64,000 nt of DNA, from the NCBI RefSeq assembly GCF_003572205.1, contig NZ_QXNY01000006.1, positions 248,001-312,000 of the forward strand, written 5' to 3'. Position numbers and translations under genes: made by a program. Positions 1 to 9,965 of the stretch are shown here, piece after piece. Each line of letters opens with the position of its first letter. Position 1 is the stretch's first letter. The notes under the pieces are model-generated. The model did not search any database and was not told the DNA's origin. It saw nothing but the letters and a program-made list of their open reading frames with translations. The DNA comes from Algihabitans albus. Its GTDB lineage: Bacteria; Pseudomonadota; Alphaproteobacteria; Kiloniellales; DSM-21159.

Positions 1-20
1 GCGCCTTCCGGCGCTTTTTT
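1..20 (+). terminator. Rho-independent terminator, left edge
   Basis: The first 14 bases form a GCGCC/GGCGC stem with a four-base loop and are followed by six T. This is a typical intrinsic terminator for a gene lying left of the window on the + strand. The stem may be longer than what is visible because the window starts inside it. Confidence 0.6.
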
Positions 21-41
21 AGAACCCCCTGCTGGGAGAGA

Positions 42-305
42 CTAGAGTTTGCCCGCCACGTTCAGATAGCGGGAAATTTCTTCGCTGAGCAGCTGGCTGC
101 GGCTGGCTTGTTCGGCGGCGGCGGCGCCGGCGTTGCGTGCGGCGGCGGCCGCGTCGGTCTGGGTCGTGGCGCCCAGGACGGCGTCCAAGGCGGCCAGGTC
201 GGACTGATGGGCGAAATCCTCGACCAGTTGCGCGGCGCGCTCGACATTGCCGCTGGCAAGGTCGTCGGCCAAGCTGGCCGGTAGAATTTGAGTCGGCAAC
301 GCCAT
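42..305 (-). CDS. Small alanine-rich hypothetical protein
   Basis: An 87-residue soluble protein that I do not recognise. The start at the ATG ending at 305 is chosen because a GAGGCGAGAG stretch sits just upstream; an in-frame extension to 383 has no good ribosome site. The sequence begins MALPTQILP, has an acidic helical middle and an Ala-rich segment (about residues 47-65), and ends [11 protein letters not shown]. There is no signal peptide, membrane segment or known motif. It is convergent with the left-edge terminator and divergent from yebC. GC-rich overlapping frames exist on both strands, so it could be spurious, but its composition is protein-like. Confidence 0.45.
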   Translation of the reverse strand: MALPTQILPASLADDLASGNVERAAQLVEDFAHQSDLAALDAVLGATTQTDAAAAARNAGAAAAEQASRSQLLSEEISRYLNVAGKL

Positions 306-555
306 CTCTCGCCTCACAGGTCTTACAGGGCGCGGGCCTGTCGAAGTTGTCCGCATCGCGCGATCGCAGACTGCACCCGACAAGCTTAATGCGCTCTTAA
401 CGCGGTCGGCGGCAAGTCTCGGGCCTGCCGTCGTCCGCCGGGCGGCTCTGCCGGGGTCTTCTATCGTTGGCCTCAGCCTGCTAGAAGCGCGACGCGGAAG
501 CAGGCAGCGCGGTCAGGACGTCGCCGTTTGTCTTCTGCTGCAGGACCGCAAGATA

Positions 556-564
556 TGGTATAAC
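556..564 (+). promoter_or_regulatory. Extended -10 promoter candidate for yebC
   Basis: TGG followed by TATAAC forms an extended -10 element 40 bases before the yebC start. No convincing -35 is visible at the right distance. The rest of the 306-603 gap shows no gene or repeat that I can support. Confidence 0.35.
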
Positions 565-603
565 CCCAAAAGCCATCCATCAGGATGTAGGACCTATAGA
601 GTT

Positions 604-1356
604 ATGGCAGGTCATTCCCAATTTAAGAACATCATGTTCCGCAAAGGCGCGCAGGACAAGAAGCGTGCCAAGGAATTCGCCCGTCTGAGCCGCGAGATTA
701 CGATCGCGGCCAAGTCCGGCTTGCCGGAGCCGGACAAGAATCCGCGATTGCGCGCGGCGATTCAGGCCGCTCGCGGCGCGAACATGCCGAAGGACAATAT
801 CGAGCGGGCCATCGCCAAGGCGACCGGCGGCGACGACGGCAGCGATCTGACCGAGGTTCGTTACGAAGGCTACGGCCCGGGCGGGGTGGCGGTGATCGTC
901 GAGGCCTTGACCGACAACCGTAACCGCACGGCGTCGGAAGTCCGGGCCGCCTTCTCCAAGCACGGCGGCAACCTCGGCGAAACCAACTCGGTTTCCTTCA
1001 TGTTCAATCAGGTCGGCCAGTTGATCTTCCCGCTGGAGGTCGGCAGCCCCGATGACGTCTTCGAAGCCGCCGTCGAGGCCGGCGCGGAAGACGTGGTCAG
1101 CAGCGATGAGGCGCACGAGATTCTCTGTCAGGTCGAGGCCTTCGCCGAGGTCCGCGAGGCCTTGAGCGAGCGTTTCGGGCATCCGCGCGAAGCGGGGCTG
1201 ACTTGGAAGCCGGCGAGCACGACGCCGATCCAGGACGAGGATCAGGCCGGTAAGCTGGTCCGCTTGCTGGGCGTGCTCGACGACAACGACGATGTCCAGC
1301 AGGTCGCGGCCAACTTCGAAATCGCCGACGAAGTCCTGGAGCGTCTCACCGCGTGA
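604..1356 (+). CDS. yebC: YebC/PmpR family translation/transcription factor
   Basis: A 250-residue protein of the YebC/TACO1 family, cytoplasmic. The family was described first as DNA-binding regulators and more recently as a factor that helps ribosomes through difficult stretches such as polyproline. The N-terminus [15 protein letters not shown] and the segments [41 protein letters not shown] and [16 protein letters not shown] are family signatures, and the length is normal. AGGA at 589-592 precedes the ATG. It heads the ruvCAB cluster, as in many proteobacteria, with a 46-base gap to ruvC, so co-transcription is likely. Confidence 0.95.
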   Translation: MAGHSQFKNIMFRKGAQDKKRAKEFARLSREITIAAKSGLPEPDKNPRLRAAIQAARGANMPKDNIERAIAKATGGDDGSDLTEVRYEGYGPGGVAVIVEALTDNRNRTASEVRAAFSKHGGNLGETNSVSFMFNQVGQLIFPLEVGSPDDVFEAAVEAGAEDVVSSDEAHEILCQVEAFAEVREALSERFGHPREAGLTWKPASTTPIQDEDQAGKLVRLLGVLDDNDDVQQVAANFEIADEVLERLTA

Positions 1357-1402
1357 GCGGGACCGGGGTTTTCGTGGCGGTGCGGATGGGAAAGGGATCA
1401 AC

Positions 1403-1984
1403 ATGCGTGTGATCGGGCTCGATCCCGGACTGCGCCAGACCGGATGGGGAGTGATCGAGGCGGAGGGCAGCCGGCTCGCTCACGTCGCCAACGGCGTGGT
1501 GCGCTCCGACGGCGCGCTCGATCTCGCCCGGCGCCTGGTTCAGTTGAAGCAGGGGATCGAGGCGGTCTTCGCCGAGTTCGCGCCGGAACAGGCGGCGGTC
1601 GAGGAGACCTTGGCCAACCAGAACCCGGGATCGACGCTGAAGCTCGGCATGGCGCGCGGCGTCGCGTTGCTGGTGCCGGCGCTGGTCGGGATCCCGGTGG
1701 CCGAGTATCTGCCGATGATCGTCAAGAAATCCGTGGTCGGAACGGGCCATGCCAAGAAGGATCAGGTCGAGATGATGGTCGGCCGGCTGCTGCCGGGTTG
1801 CGAGATCGCAACGCCCGATGCCGCCGACGCCCTGGCGGTCGCGATCTGCCACGCGCACATGGCGGCGACCGGGGCGGCCTGGAGCCTGGGGCGGGCCGAT
1901 CCGCTCGCGCGTCAACCCGAGTCCGGAGCGCGTCGGCGCGGACCCGGCGGGGCTCGGCGCGTGGTCGGAGGGGCCGCCTCATGA
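1403..1984 (+). CDS. ruvC: Crossover junction endodeoxyribonuclease RuvC
   Basis: A 193-residue Holliday-junction resolvase of the RNase H-like fold that cuts symmetrically across the junction during recombination repair. Metal-binding acidic residues are visible at D7 (IGLDPG), E67 (AVEETL), D139 and D142 (TPDAADALA). The ATG at 1403 has a GGGAAAGGG ribosome site; an upstream in-frame ATG at 1292 lies inside yebC and is rejected. The last 30 residues are Arg/Gly-rich and beyond the conserved fold. Its stop overlaps the ruvA start as ATGA, which implies translational coupling. Confidence 0.95.
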   Translation: MRVIGLDPGLRQTGWGVIEAEGSRLAHVANGVVRSDGALDLARRLVQLKQGIEAVFAEFAPEQAAVEETLANQNPGSTLKLGMARGVALLVPALVGIPVAEYLPMIVKKSVVGTGHAKKDQVEMMVGRLLPGCEIATPDAADALAVAICHAHMAATGAAWSLGRADPLARQPESGARRRGPGGARRVVGGAAS

Positions 1985-2616
1985 TCGGTAAGCTGACCGG
2001 CCTGGTCGATACGGTTGAGGAAGACCGCTGCCTGATCGATGTGGGCGGTGTCGGCTACCTGGTGTTCGCCTCCGCCGCGACGCTGGGGCGGCTACAGGCC
2101 GGTCAGGGCGCTGCGCTGCTGATCGAGACCCACGTGCGCGAAGATCATATCCATCTCTTCGGCTTTGCCGAGCGCGGGGAACGGGAGTGGTTCCGCCTGC
2201 TTTCGACGGTTCAGGGCGTCGGCGCCCGGGTCGCGCTCGCGATCCTCTCGGTGCTCTCGCCGGATCAGCTCGCGACGGCGGTCGCGGCCCAGGACAAGGC
2301 CGCCGTGGCACGGGCCAATGGCGTCGGTCCGAAGCTGGCCGGCCGGATCGTCACGGAGCTGAAGGACAAGGCCGGCGCCCTGGTGTTCCACGGCAGCTCC
2401 CAGACTGCCCCGAGCGCCGGCGCCGCGGCCAACGGAGCGGCCCCCGCCGGTGATGCTCTGGCGCAGCGCGCCGAGGATGCGATCTCCGCCCTTGTCAATC
2501 TCGGCTACAAGCGGAGCGAAGCCTTCACCGCCGTCGCGGCGGCTAGCCGCGATCTGGGCGGCGAAGCCGGCCTGGATGCCCTGATCCGGGCGGGTCTCAA
2601 GGAGCTGGCGCTGTGA
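1981..2616 (+). CDS. ruvA: Holliday junction branch migration protein RuvA
   Basis: A 211-residue junction-binding subunit of the RuvAB branch-migration motor. The N-terminal OB fold starts MIGKLTGLV and includes HIHLFGF; tandem helix-hairpin-helix motifs follow ([10 protein letters not shown] near residue 78, [12 protein letters not shown] near 113). A linker of Ala, Ser and Gly around residues 138-158 leads to the C-terminal domain III ([11 protein letters not shown]) that contacts RuvB. It overlaps ruvC by four bases and ruvB by four bases (GTGA). Confidence 0.95.
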   Translation: MIGKLTGLVDTVEEDRCLIDVGGVGYLVFASAATLGRLQAGQGAALLIETHVREDHIHLFGFAERGEREWFRLLSTVQGVGARVALAILSVLSPDQLATAVAAQDKAAVARANGVGPKLAGRIVTELKDKAGALVFHGSSQTAPSAGAAANGAAPAGDALAQRAEDAISALVNLGYKRSEAFTAVAAASRDLGGEAGLDALIRAGLKELAL

Positions 2617-3707
2617 GCGATGCCCGCATGGTCAGTCCGGAGTACTCCGGCGAGCAGGACGCGGGCGGTGAGCTTTCGCTGCGCCCGCAAGCCCTGGAGG
2701 ACTTCGTCGGGCAGGCGCAGTTGAGAGCCAATTTGCGTATCTTCATCGAGGCCGCCAAGACGCGCGACGAAGCGCTCGACCATGTGCTCTTCCACGGGCC
2801 GCCCGGGCTCGGCAAGACCACCCTGGCGCAGATCGTGGCGCGCGAACTGGGCGTCGGGTTCCGCGCCACCAGCGGCCCGGTGATCGCGCGCGCCGGCGAC
2901 CTGGCGGCAATTCTGACCAACCTGCAGCCGCGCGATGTGCTCTTTATCGACGAGATCCATCGCCTGGCTCCGGCAGTGGAGGAAATCCTCTATCCGGCCA
3001 TGGAGGATTTCGAGCTCGACATCATCATCGGGGAGGGACCGGCGGCGCGCTCGGTGCGCATCGACCTGCCGCCCTTCACCCTGATCGGGGCGACCACGCG
3101 ATCCGGGCTGATTACCCGCCCGCTGCGCGAGCGCTTCGGGATCCCCTTGCGTCTCCAGTTCTACACTCCGGAGGAACTGCAGCTGATCGTCGGGCGCGGC
3201 GCCCGCGTGCTGAGCATGCCGCTCACCTCGGACGGCGCCGGGGAAATCGCCCGCCGCTCCCGCGGCACGCCGCGCGTCGCCGGCCGGCTGTTGCGCCGCG
3301 TGCGCGACTTCGCCGCCGTCGAGGACGCCGGGGAGGTCGATGCCGCCATCGCTGACGGAGCCTTGCAGCGTCTGGAGGTGGATGCCCGCGGCCTCGATGC
3401 CATGGACCGCCGCTACCTGGGGTGCCTAGCGCAGAACTATGGCGGTGGGCCGGTCGGGGCCGAGACCCTTGCCGCCGCGCTGTCGGAGCAGCGCGACGTG
3501 ATCGAGGAGGTGATCGAGCCCTACCTGCTACAGCAGGGTCTGCTGCAGCGGACGCCGCGCGGACGCATGCTGACGCGCAGCGGTTTCGGCTACCTGGGGC
3601 TGGAGGCGCCGCGCGCGTTGGTCGAGCAGCTCGACCTCCTGGGCGGAGGGGATGCGCCGGAGGGCGAGGGCTCGAGCGAGGACTCGGGCGAGGAGGCGCA
3701 GGTTTGA
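2613..3707 (+). CDS. ruvB: Holliday junction branch migration helicase RuvB
   Basis: A 364-residue AAA+ ATPase that forms hexameric rings driving branch migration with RuvA. Walker A GPPGLGKT is at residues 62-69, Walker B DEIH at 113-116 and sensor 1 GATTRSG near 160; a winged-helix C-terminus ([15 protein letters not shown]) follows. The GTG start at 2613 is preferred over the ATG at 2628 because AAGGAG lies eight bases upstream. The last 20 residues form an acidic Glu/Ser-rich tail not needed for the fold. Coupled to ruvA upstream and ybgC downstream. Confidence 0.95.
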   Translation: MSDARMVSPEYSGEQDAGGELSLRPQALEDFVGQAQLRANLRIFIEAAKTRDEALDHVLFHGPPGLGKTTLAQIVARELGVGFRATSGPVIARAGDLAAILTNLQPRDVLFIDEIHRLAPAVEEILYPAMEDFELDIIIGEGPAARSVRIDLPPFTLIGATTRSGLITRPLRERFGIPLRLQFYTPEELQLIVGRGARVLSMPLTSDGAGEIARRSRGTPRVAGRLLRRVRDFAAVEDAGEVDAAIADGALQRLEVDARGLDAMDRRYLGCLAQNYGGGPVGAETLAAALSEQRDVIEEVIEPYLLQQGLLQRTPRGRMLTRSGFGYLGLEAPRALVEQLDLLGGGDAPEGEGSSEDSGEEAQV

Positions 3708-4165
3708 GGCCCGACGCCGACCTGATCCCCGCCTCCGGCCGCTTCGAGGGGGGCGACCACCTTTTGCCGTTGCGGGTCTATTACGAGGATACCGACGCGG
3801 CCGGCATCGTGTATTACGCCAACTACCTGAAATTCGCCGAGCGGGCGCGCAGCGAGCTGCTGCGCCTGCTCGATATCGATCAGATCGCGCTGCGCGATCG
3901 GGACGGCCTGGCCTTCGCCGTACGGGGCGCCAGCGTCGACTACGTCAGTCCCGCACGTCTGGAGGACTTGCTGTACGTACGTTCGCGCCTGACGCAATTG
4001 GGCGGTGCGGCCCTCTCGGCGCGCCAGAGAGTGGAGCGTGAGGGGCGGCTGCTGGCGGATATCCGAGTGCGGGTCGCCTGTCTGCGTTTATCCGATGGCA
4101 GACCTGGCCGAATTCCGCCACAGATCCGCCAAACCCTAGCGCCATTTTGTCAACCGGAAACCTAG
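3704..4165 (+). CDS. ybgC: Tol-Pal system-associated acyl-CoA thioesterase YbgC
   Basis: A 153-residue hotdog-fold thioesterase that accompanies the Tol-Pal genes. The motif [19 protein letters not shown] carries the catalytic Asp and the family signature. The start is a TTG at 3704 that overlaps the ruvB stop (TTGA) and has a perfect AGGAGG seven bases upstream; no ATG fits. The downstream end runs close to tolQ, whose start lies 15 bases past the stop. The cytoplasmic thioesterase is thought to act on short-chain acyl-CoA or acyl-ACP linked to phospholipid metabolism. Confidence 0.92.
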   Translation: MRPDADLIPASGRFEGGDHLLPLRVYYEDTDAAGIVYYANYLKFAERARSELLRLLDIDQIALRDRDGLAFAVRGASVDYVSPARLEDLLYVRSRLTQLGGAALSARQRVEREGRLLADIRVRVACLRLSDGRPGRIPPQIRQTLAPFCQPET

Positions 4166-4179
4166 GAGCGTCCCGGGAT

Positions 4180-4905
4180 ATGGAGAACGAAGCGGTTCAG
4201 GTCATCGGCGCGGCCGCAGACGCGCACGACTTGTCGCCGTGGGGGCTTTTCCTCATGGCCGACATCGTCGTCAAGTTTGTGATGCTGTTGCTGGTCGTCG
4301 CGTCGGTATGGACCTGGGCGATCATTTTCGACAAGGGCGTGCGCCTGCGCCGGCTGCGCCGCAAGGCGGAGCAGTTCGAGGACAACTTCTGGTCCGGCGG
4401 TTCGCTGGATCAGCTCTACGATCGCCTCGGCGACAGTGCCAACGATCCGCAGTCGGCGGTCTTCATGGCGGCGATGCGCGAGTGGCGCCGCTCGAGCGCC
4501 CGGGGCAGCCGGATCGACGGTGAGCACGGCATGGCGGTGCGCGACCGCATCGAGCGCGTCATGGATCTGACGATCGGTCGCGAGATGGAGCGGCTGGAAA
4601 AGCAGATGACCTTTTTGGCGTCGGTCGGCTCTTCCGCCCCCTTCATCGGGTTGTTCGGCACGGTCTGGGGCATCATGAACGCCTTTACCTCGATCGCGGC
4701 CGAGGCCAATACCTCGCTCACAGTGGTGGCGCCTGGCATTGCCGAGGCGCTCTTCGCCACCGCTCTCGGCCTGGTCGCCGCCATCCCGGCGACGATCGGC
4801 TTCAACAAATTGAACAGCGATTTGACTCGCTACGGTCAGCGGCTGGAGTCCTTCGCCGGCGAGTTCTCGTCGATCCTTTCCCGGCAAATCGAAGAAGCGG
4901 CTTAA
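4180..4905 (+). CDS. tolQ: Tol-Pal system proton channel subunit TolQ
   Basis: A 241-residue inner-membrane protein of the MotA/TolQ/ExbB family. With TolR it uses the proton gradient to energise TolA for outer-membrane constriction at division. TM1 is at about residues 24-50, a long cytoplasmic loop follows, and TM2 and TM3 flank the conserved stretch FIGLFGTVWGIMNAF. The ATG at 4180 has AGGAG 11 bases upstream; an in-frame TTG at 4147 would overlap ybgC and is less likely. Four bases separate it from tolR. Confidence 0.95.
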   Translation: MENEAVQVIGAAADAHDLSPWGLFLMADIVVKFVMLLLVVASVWTWAIIFDKGVRLRRLRRKAEQFEDNFWSGGSLDQLYDRLGDSANDPQSAVFMAAMREWRRSSARGSRIDGEHGMAVRDRIERVMDLTIGREMERLEKQMTFLASVGSSAPFIGLFGTVWGIMNAFTSIAAEANTSLTVVAPGIAEALFATALGLVAAIPATIGFNKLNSDLTRYGQRLESFAGEFSSILSRQIEEAA

Positions 4906-4909
4906 CCTC

Positions 4910-5374
4910 ATGGCTGCGACCTTGATGAAGCGCACGCAACAGAGCGCTGCCCACCGCCGCCGGCGCGGCCGCTGGTCGCCGATGAGCGAGATCAACGTGA
5001 CTCCCTTCGTCGACGTCATGCTGGTGCTGCTGATCGTCTTCATGGTGACCGCACCGCTGCTGACTGTCGGCGTGCCGGTCGATCTGCCCCAGACCCAGGC
5101 CCAGAACATCTCGGAACCGGTCGAGCCGCTGGTCGTCACGGTCGACGCCCAGGGCGCCGTCTACGTCCAGGAAACGCCCGTCGAACTCGGCGTTCTGGTT
5201 CCCCGTTTGGTGGCCATCACCGAGAACAATCCGGAGACGCGAATCTACATTCGCGGCGACCGCAGTCTGCAATACGGAACCGTGATGCAAGTCATGAGCA
5301 CGATCAACGCCGCCGGTTTCTCGCGCGTCGCCTTGATCGCCGAGTTGCCGCCCCCGGAACCGGTGACCGAGTAG
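4910..5374 (+). CDS. tolR: Tol-Pal system protein TolR
   Basis: A 154-residue ExbD/TolR-family protein with one transmembrane segment at about residues 33-55. The proton-path Asp35 lies in INVTPFVDVMLVLLIVF. A basic N-terminus (HRRRRGR) precedes the TM segment and a periplasmic domain follows (DRSLQYGTVMQVMSTINAAGF). It works as the stator partner of TolQ. Length and motifs are typical, and it sits in the expected tolQ-R-A order. Confidence 0.95.
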   Translation: MAATLMKRTQQSAAHRRRRGRWSPMSEINVTPFVDVMLVLLIVFMVTAPLLTVGVPVDLPQTQAQNISEPVEPLVVTVDAQGAVYVQETPVELGVLVPRLVAITENNPETRIYIRGDRSLQYGTVMQVMSTINAAGFSRVALIAELPPPEPVTE

Positions 5375-5461
5375 CCACGGCCGGCACGACGACTTGCAAG
5401 ACGACAGGGAGCCTTCTCCAACGTGACTCTCGCGGAGCAAACCGCACAGGAAGGGAACAGG

Positions 5462-6484
5462 ATGACCGCCGCGCTGCTCGGCTCGGTCGCCCTGCATCTC
5501 GCTGTCGTGGGTTTGGCCGTGGTGGGGCTGCCGCGTTTGAGCGATCCGCCGCCGATCGCGCCCGTCTTTTCGGTCGACCTGGTGAGCGTGGACCAATTGG
5601 CGGAAGCGGCGGCGCAGGCGGATGCGGAACTGGCCGGCGTGCCCGGGGCGCCGCAAGCCGAGCCGGCGGAGAGTCCGGCCGAGACCGCCGAACCGCCGCC
5701 GGTGCCGGAGGCCGCTCCGACGCCGCCGCCCGAGCCCACCGCGCCGCCCGAGCCCGAGCCGACCCCGCCGCAGGCCGCGGAGGCGCCGACGCCCCCGGCC
5801 GCGGATGCCGTACCGCCGCCGGAGCCAGCACCCCCGCCCGAGCCGGCACCGGAGCCCGAGGTGGCGGCCGTCGAACCCGAAGAGCCGGAACCGGCTCCCG
5901 AACCGGAACCACCGGCAACCGAGGCGCAGCCGGCCGAGCCGGAGACGGCTCTGCTGGCCGATGTGACGCCGCCGGTTCCCCAACGCCGTCCGCAGGTCGC
6001 CGAGCGGCCGGAGCCGGAGCCGGAGCCAGAGCCCGAACCGGAAGAGCCGCCGCAGGATCGCCTGCAGTCGGTCCTGCGCAACGTCCTGCAGAACCGGGAA
6101 GAGCCGCAGCCGCGCCAGACTCAACAGGCCGCTCGCCCCGGACCGGGCAACGCCCTGCCGTCCAGTGCGGAAGTTAACCAACTGGGCCAGATCATTCAGA
6201 GCAAGATGGCCTACTGCTGGCGCTTCGATCCCGGTGCGCGCAATGCCGAGGAGTTTATTGTGGTCATGAACATCGAACTGACCCGCGAGGGTTTTCTGAT
6301 CGGCGAGCCGCGCTTCGAGGATCCCGGCCGGTTGAACAGCGACCGCTTCTACCGCGCCGCGGCCGAGAACGCCCGGCGCGCGATTCTAGACTGCGCGCCC
6401 TACACCGAACTGCCGCAGTCCCAGTACGACATCTGGAAATCCATCCGCCTTCGCTTCGACCCCCGGCAGATGTTGGGAGGATAA
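5462..6484 (+). CDS. tolA: Cell envelope integrity protein TolA (TonB-like C-terminus)
   Basis: A 340-residue periplasm-spanning protein. A single TM segment lies at about residues 2-23. A long linker (about residues 55-225) is made almost wholly of Pro, Glu and Ala in PEP-type repeats, unlike the Ala/Lys helix of enterobacterial TolA. The C-terminal domain ([18 protein letters not shown] onward) is TolA/TonB-like and binds TolB/Pal. The ATG at 5462 has AAGGG six bases upstream; an in-frame GTG at 5423 with GGGAG is a possible alternative, adding 13 residues. Low-complexity repeats make it prone to length variation. Confidence 0.9.
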   Translation: MTAALLGSVALHLAVVGLAVVGLPRLSDPPPIAPVFSVDLVSVDQLAEAAAQADAELAGVPGAPQAEPAESPAETAEPPPVPEAAPTPPPEPTAPPEPEPTPPQAAEAPTPPAADAVPPPEPAPPPEPAPEPEVAAVEPEEPEPAPEPEPPATEAQPAEPETALLADVTPPVPQRRPQVAERPEPEPEPEPEPEEPPQDRLQSVLRNVLQNREEPQPRQTQQAARPGPGNALPSSAEVNQLGQIIQSKMAYCWRFDPGARNAEEFIVVMNIELTREGFLIGEPRFEDPGRLNSDRFYRAAAENARRAILDCAPYTELPQSQYDIWKSIRLRFDPRQMLGG

Positions 6485-6488
6485 CTCT

Positions 6489-7862
6489 GTGATCTCAGTC
6501 CGCCGTTTTTCTTTTGCACCTTTCGCCGCCAGCAACCCGCTGCGCTCCCTCTGCGTCGCCCTCGGCGCGGTTTTCGGTCTCGGCTCGGCCGTCGCGCCGG
6601 CCCAGGCGCAGCTCACGGTCGATATCGTTCAGGGCTTTGCCGAGCCCCTGCCGGTCGCCGTGACCGACTTTCACTCGGGGAGTCCGGAGCAGGCGCAGCT
6701 CGGCGCCGATATCGCCAAGGTGATCTCCGACAACCTGGCGCGTTCGGGCCTCTTCGTGCCGATCGACCAGCGTGCGTTCATCCAGGATGCCGCGAGCATC
6801 CAGAACGGGCCGCGCTTCGCCGACTGGCGGCTGATCAACGCCAAGGCCCTGGTCGGCGGCGGCGTGGAGATCACGCCGGACGGCCGCCTGCGCGTCTTCT
6901 ACCGTTTGTGGGACGTCCTGGCGGAACGGGAAATGACCGGCTTGGGCTACACCACGACCCAGTCGAACTGGCGGCGCATTGCCCACATCATCTCCGACGC
7001 GATCTACAAGCGCATGACCGGCGAGGACGGCTATTTCGACACCCGCCTGGTCTATGTCGCCGAAAGCGGGCCACAGGACCGCCGGGTCAAACGGCTGGCG
7101 ATCATGGATCAGGACGGGGCCAACCATCAGTTCCTGACCGAGGGCCAGCACTTGGTTCTGACGCCGCGCTTCTCGCCGACGACTCAGGAAATCACCTACT
7201 TGTCCTACGAGAACAACAGGCCCCGAGTGTATTTGCTAGATCTTCAAACCGGGCGCCGGGAGGTCTTGGGGGATTTTCCGGGTATGACTTTCGCGCCGCG
7301 GTTTTCCTCTGACGGCAATAAGGTCGTTATGTCGATGGCCGATGCTGGGAACAGTGATATCTACACGATGGATCTGCGGACCCGACAGGTTCAGCAGCTC
7401 ACCAGGAGTCCGGCGATCGACACCTCGCCCTCCTATGCGCCCGACGGGTCGCGCGTGGTCTTCAACTCCGACCGGGGCGGGTCCCAGCAGCTCTATGTCA
7501 TGAACGCCGACGGCTCCGACGTGCGGCGCATTTCCTTCGGCCAGGGCCGCTACGCGACTCCGGTCTGGTCGCCGCGCGGCGACCTGATCGCCTTCACGCG
7601 CATGCATCAGGGCACCTTCTATATCGGTGTGATGAAGCCGGATGGTCAGGGCGAGCGGATGCTGGCGAGCGGTTTCCTGGTCGAAAGCCCGACCTGGGCG
7701 CCGAACGGCCGGGTGATGTCTTTCTACCGGACCGAGCGGGCGACGTCGCAAGGTCAGCAGCGCACGCGGCTCTACACAATCGATCTGACCGGGTTCAACG
7801 AGCGGGAGGTGATTACACCCCTCGATGCGTCCGACCCGGCCTGGTCGCCCTTGATTCCATGA
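6489..7862 (+). CDS. tolB: Tol-Pal system beta-propeller protein TolB
   Basis: A 457-residue periplasmic protein. An export signal covers about residues 1-40, ending AQAQL. An N-terminal alpha/beta domain is followed by a six-bladed beta-propeller with repeated [36 protein letters not shown] and [12 protein letters not shown] blades. It binds Pal and TolA. A GTG start at 6489 with GGGAGGA six bases upstream fits best. The frame ends at 7862; a 183-base gap then separates it from pal, so pal probably also has its own promoter. Confidence 0.95.
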   Translation: MISVRRFSFAPFAASNPLRSLCVALGAVFGLGSAVAPAQAQLTVDIVQGFAEPLPVAVTDFHSGSPEQAQLGADIAKVISDNLARSGLFVPIDQRAFIQDAASIQNGPRFADWRLINAKALVGGGVEITPDGRLRVFYRLWDVLAEREMTGLGYTTTQSNWRRIAHIISDAIYKRMTGEDGYFDTRLVYVAESGPQDRRVKRLAIMDQDGANHQFLTEGQHLVLTPRFSPTTQEITYLSYENNRPRVYLLDLQTGRREVLGDFPGMTFAPRFSSDGNKVVMSMADAGNSDIYTMDLRTRQVQQLTRSPAIDTSPSYAPDGSRVVFNSDRGGSQQLYVMNADGSDVRRISFGQGRYATPVWSPRGDLIAFTRMHQGTFYIGVMKPDGQGERMLASGFLVESPTWAPNGRVMSFYRTERATSQGQQRTRLYTIDLTGFNEREVITPLDASDPAWSPLIP

Positions 7863-8045
7863 AACCCTCGTCGATATATTGCAGCGCGCTCGCGCGGAAC
7901 GGCGCGATTCGGCAGTGGGGGCATTGTCTAGCCGAGTCTGATCCCGTAGCTAACCTCGTGGGCGGCTGCAGGCGATCAACAGAGAAGAGGTGGTTCGGGC
8001 CAACATCCTGGAGCCCGAACAGCAACTAAGGGGATTCTCGCAATC

Positions 8046-8546
8046 ATGAAGCTCAAGTACGTTTTGATCGCAGCGGCAGCGCTGGTGCTTACTGCCTGCG
8101 AAAGCGCTCCCGAGGACCAGGCCAGCCCGACCACGGGAGCCAACGCTGGCGGCAGTTCAACCGTAGGCGCGCCGACCGATCAGGTCGTCGCCGGATCGCG
8201 TGAGGATCTGGTCCAGCAGGTCGGCGACCGGGTCTTCTTCGGATTCGATTCGGCCGAGCTCAGCTCCGATGCCCGGAACACGGTCGATCGCCTGGCGGCC
8301 TGGATGCAGCAGAACCCCACCGTGAGCCTCACGGTCGAAGGTCATGCGGATGAGCGCGGCACCCGGGAATACAACCTGGCGCTGGGCGAACGCCGGGCCA
8401 GTGCGGTGCGGCAGTACCTGATTGCGCTGGGCATCGCCCCGACGCGTGTCGGTACGCTCAGCTACGGCAAGGAGCGTCCGGCCGTTCTGGGATCGAACGA
8501 AGCGTCCTGGGCGCAGAATCGCCGAAGCGTTTTCGTCCCGGGCTGA
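8046..8546 (+). CDS. pal: Peptidoglycan-associated lipoprotein Pal
   Basis: A 166-residue outer-membrane lipoprotein. The signal peptide ends in lipobox LTAC with the lipidated Cys at residue 18. A Ser/Gly/Thr-rich tether leads to an OmpA-like domain (VFFGFDSAELSSDARNTV, VEGHADERGTREYNLALGERR) that binds peptidoglycan diaminopimelate. It links the outer membrane to the wall and to TolB. A terminator follows it directly. Confidence 0.95.
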   Translation: MKLKYVLIAAAALVLTACESAPEDQASPTTGANAGGSSTVGAPTDQVVAGSREDLVQQVGDRVFFGFDSAELSSDARNTVDRLAAWMQQNPTVSLTVEGHADERGTREYNLALGERRASAVRQYLIALGIAPTRVGTLSYGKERPAVLGSNEASWAQNRRSVFVPG

Positions 8547-8610
8547 CGCTCCGGATCCGACCGCAGATGAGCAAAGCTGGCGGTTCGGCCAAGATACGGT
8601 CGTGAAGGAT

Positions 8611-8643
8611 GCCCGCTGCCGGTCCTCGGCGGCGGGCGTTTTT
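8611..8643 (+). terminator. Rho-independent terminator after pal
   Basis: An 11-bp stem (GCCCGCTGCCG against CGGCGGCGGGC, one G-U pair) with a short loop is followed by TTTTT. It is the strongest intrinsic terminator in the window and ends the tol-pal transcript before cpoB. Confidence 0.8.
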
Positions 8644-8653
8644 CTGCCGCAAT

Positions 8654-8682
8654 TTGGTCAAAGTGACCGTGGATTTTTAGAA
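8654..8682 (+). promoter_or_regulatory. Sigma70-like promoter candidate for cpoB
   Basis: TTGGTC and TTAGAA are 17 bases apart, just behind the pal terminator and about 115 bases before cpoB. The -35 box overlaps a small palindrome, GGTCA-AAG-TGACC (8656-8668), that could be an operator. A promoter is expected here because of the terminator. Confidence 0.35.
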
Positions 8683-8797
8683 GGCGCCTGAGGATCGGCG
8701 TGGGTGGAAGCGCGGCCTTGCAGCCGCCCCCTCGTCGTCGCCGGGCGCGACCGGCGAATGATCGCCGGAGACGACAACCCTGGAAAGCCGTTCCGCC

Positions 8798-9889
8798 ATG
8801 TCCTTCCTTCGTTTCGTCCCGATCCGCCGGTCTTGCCTGGTGGTGGCGGCCCTGCTGATCTCGGGTCCGGCGCTTGCGTCAGAGTTGACCGACGAGTTCA
8901 CCGACGAGTTCGCCCTGGCGCGAGCCGAGGTATCCGGCTTGAACGCGGCCGTGGCGGAGGTGGTAAGCGAACGCCGTCTCCTGGCGACCCAGCTTGCCCA
9001 GGCGACGGGCCTCAACGCTGCTCAGGCCGCGCAGTTCGAACGCCGGCTCTCCGGTTTGGAAGCCGAGTTACGCCGGATCACGGGCCGTCTCGAGGACGCG
9101 AACTTCGGCGTTCGCCAGCTCCAGCAGCGGATGGAGCGTTTCGAGTCCGAAACCAAGGCAAGACTGCTGCGCCTCGAACAGGGGCAGCCCTCGGCGCCCC
9201 CCCAGACGCCAAGCGCAACCTACACGCCGCCGGACGGCTCCGGCACGACGGTGCTGGGAAGCGCCGGCGCGACGGCGCCCGATACCGCAGCCGTCAGCAC
9301 ACCCGCCGGCGGCGTTGCGGGCGGTCAGGCAGGCGATCAGACCGGACGCGGCCAGCCGGGGCCGTTACAGCCGCGCACGCTGGGAACGATTTCCGATCAG
9401 GACCTTGCGGCTGCGCGGCAGGGGGCGGCGACACAACAGGGGGCGGCTTCCGGCGGCGTGGGAACACAGCAGGCGCTGGCACCGACGCCGGCCCTCCCGA
9501 GCGACGATCCTCAGGCGGCTTACAACTCGGCCTTCGAGCTATTGCGCCGGATGGACTATCCAGCGGCGGAGTCCGCCTTCGGCCAGTATCTGACGCTCTA
9601 TCCGGAGAGCAATCTCGCCGGCAATGCCAAGTACTGGCTGGGTGAAACCCACTACGTGCGCGGGGACTACGAAACCGCCGCCGTGGTCTTCGCCGAGGGC
9701 TATCAAAGCTACCCCGACAGCGGCAAGGCACCGGACAATCTGCTCAAGCTTGGCATGTCTCTATCCAATCTGGGCGCCACCGAGGATGCCTGCGCGACCT
9801 TCTCCGAGCTGCAGAGCCGCTACCCCAATGCCGCACCGACCGTCCTTCAGCGCGCTCTCCGGGAGTCCCAGCGACTCGGCTGCAATTAG
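8798..9889 (+). CDS. cpoB: Cell division coordinator CpoB (YbgF)
   Basis: A 363-residue periplasmic protein. The signal peptide ends at about residue 27 (ALAS), a coiled coil spans about residues 45-125, a Ala/Thr/Gly/Gln linker follows, and C-terminal TPR repeats occupy about residues 240-363 (YNSAFELLRRMDYPAAESAF, AKYWLGETHYVRGDYETAA). CpoB binds TolA and coordinates peptidoglycan synthesis with outer-membrane constriction. Its position after pal is conserved. An ATG start is used; tilS follows closely or overlaps. Confidence 0.92.
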   Translation: MSFLRFVPIRRSCLVVAALLISGPALASELTDEFTDEFALARAEVSGLNAAVAEVVSERRLLATQLAQATGLNAAQAAQFERRLSGLEAELRRITGRLEDANFGVRQLQQRMERFESETKARLLRLEQGQPSAPPQTPSATYTPPDGSGTTVLGSAGATAPDTAAVSTPAGGVAGGQAGDQTGRGQPGPLQPRTLGTISDQDLAAARQGAATQQGAASGGVGTQQALAPTPALPSDDPQAAYNSAFELLRRMDYPAAESAFGQYLTLYPESNLAGNAKYWLGETHYVRGDYETAAVVFAEGYQSYPDSGKAPDNLLKLGMSLSNLGATEDACATFSELQSRYPNAAPTVLQRALRESQRLGCN

Positions 9890-9965
9890 CGCGGGAATCC
9901 GTCCGAAGACGGATCTCCCGGCCGACCCCGACGGGGATCCCGCGACCGCTTCGGCGCGCGATCTT

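Noticed and set aside
4802-6181. 459-codon Gly/Arg/Leu-rich frame antisense to tolR/tolA
   Set aside because: It is the mirror of the TolA PEP repeats and is low complexity.
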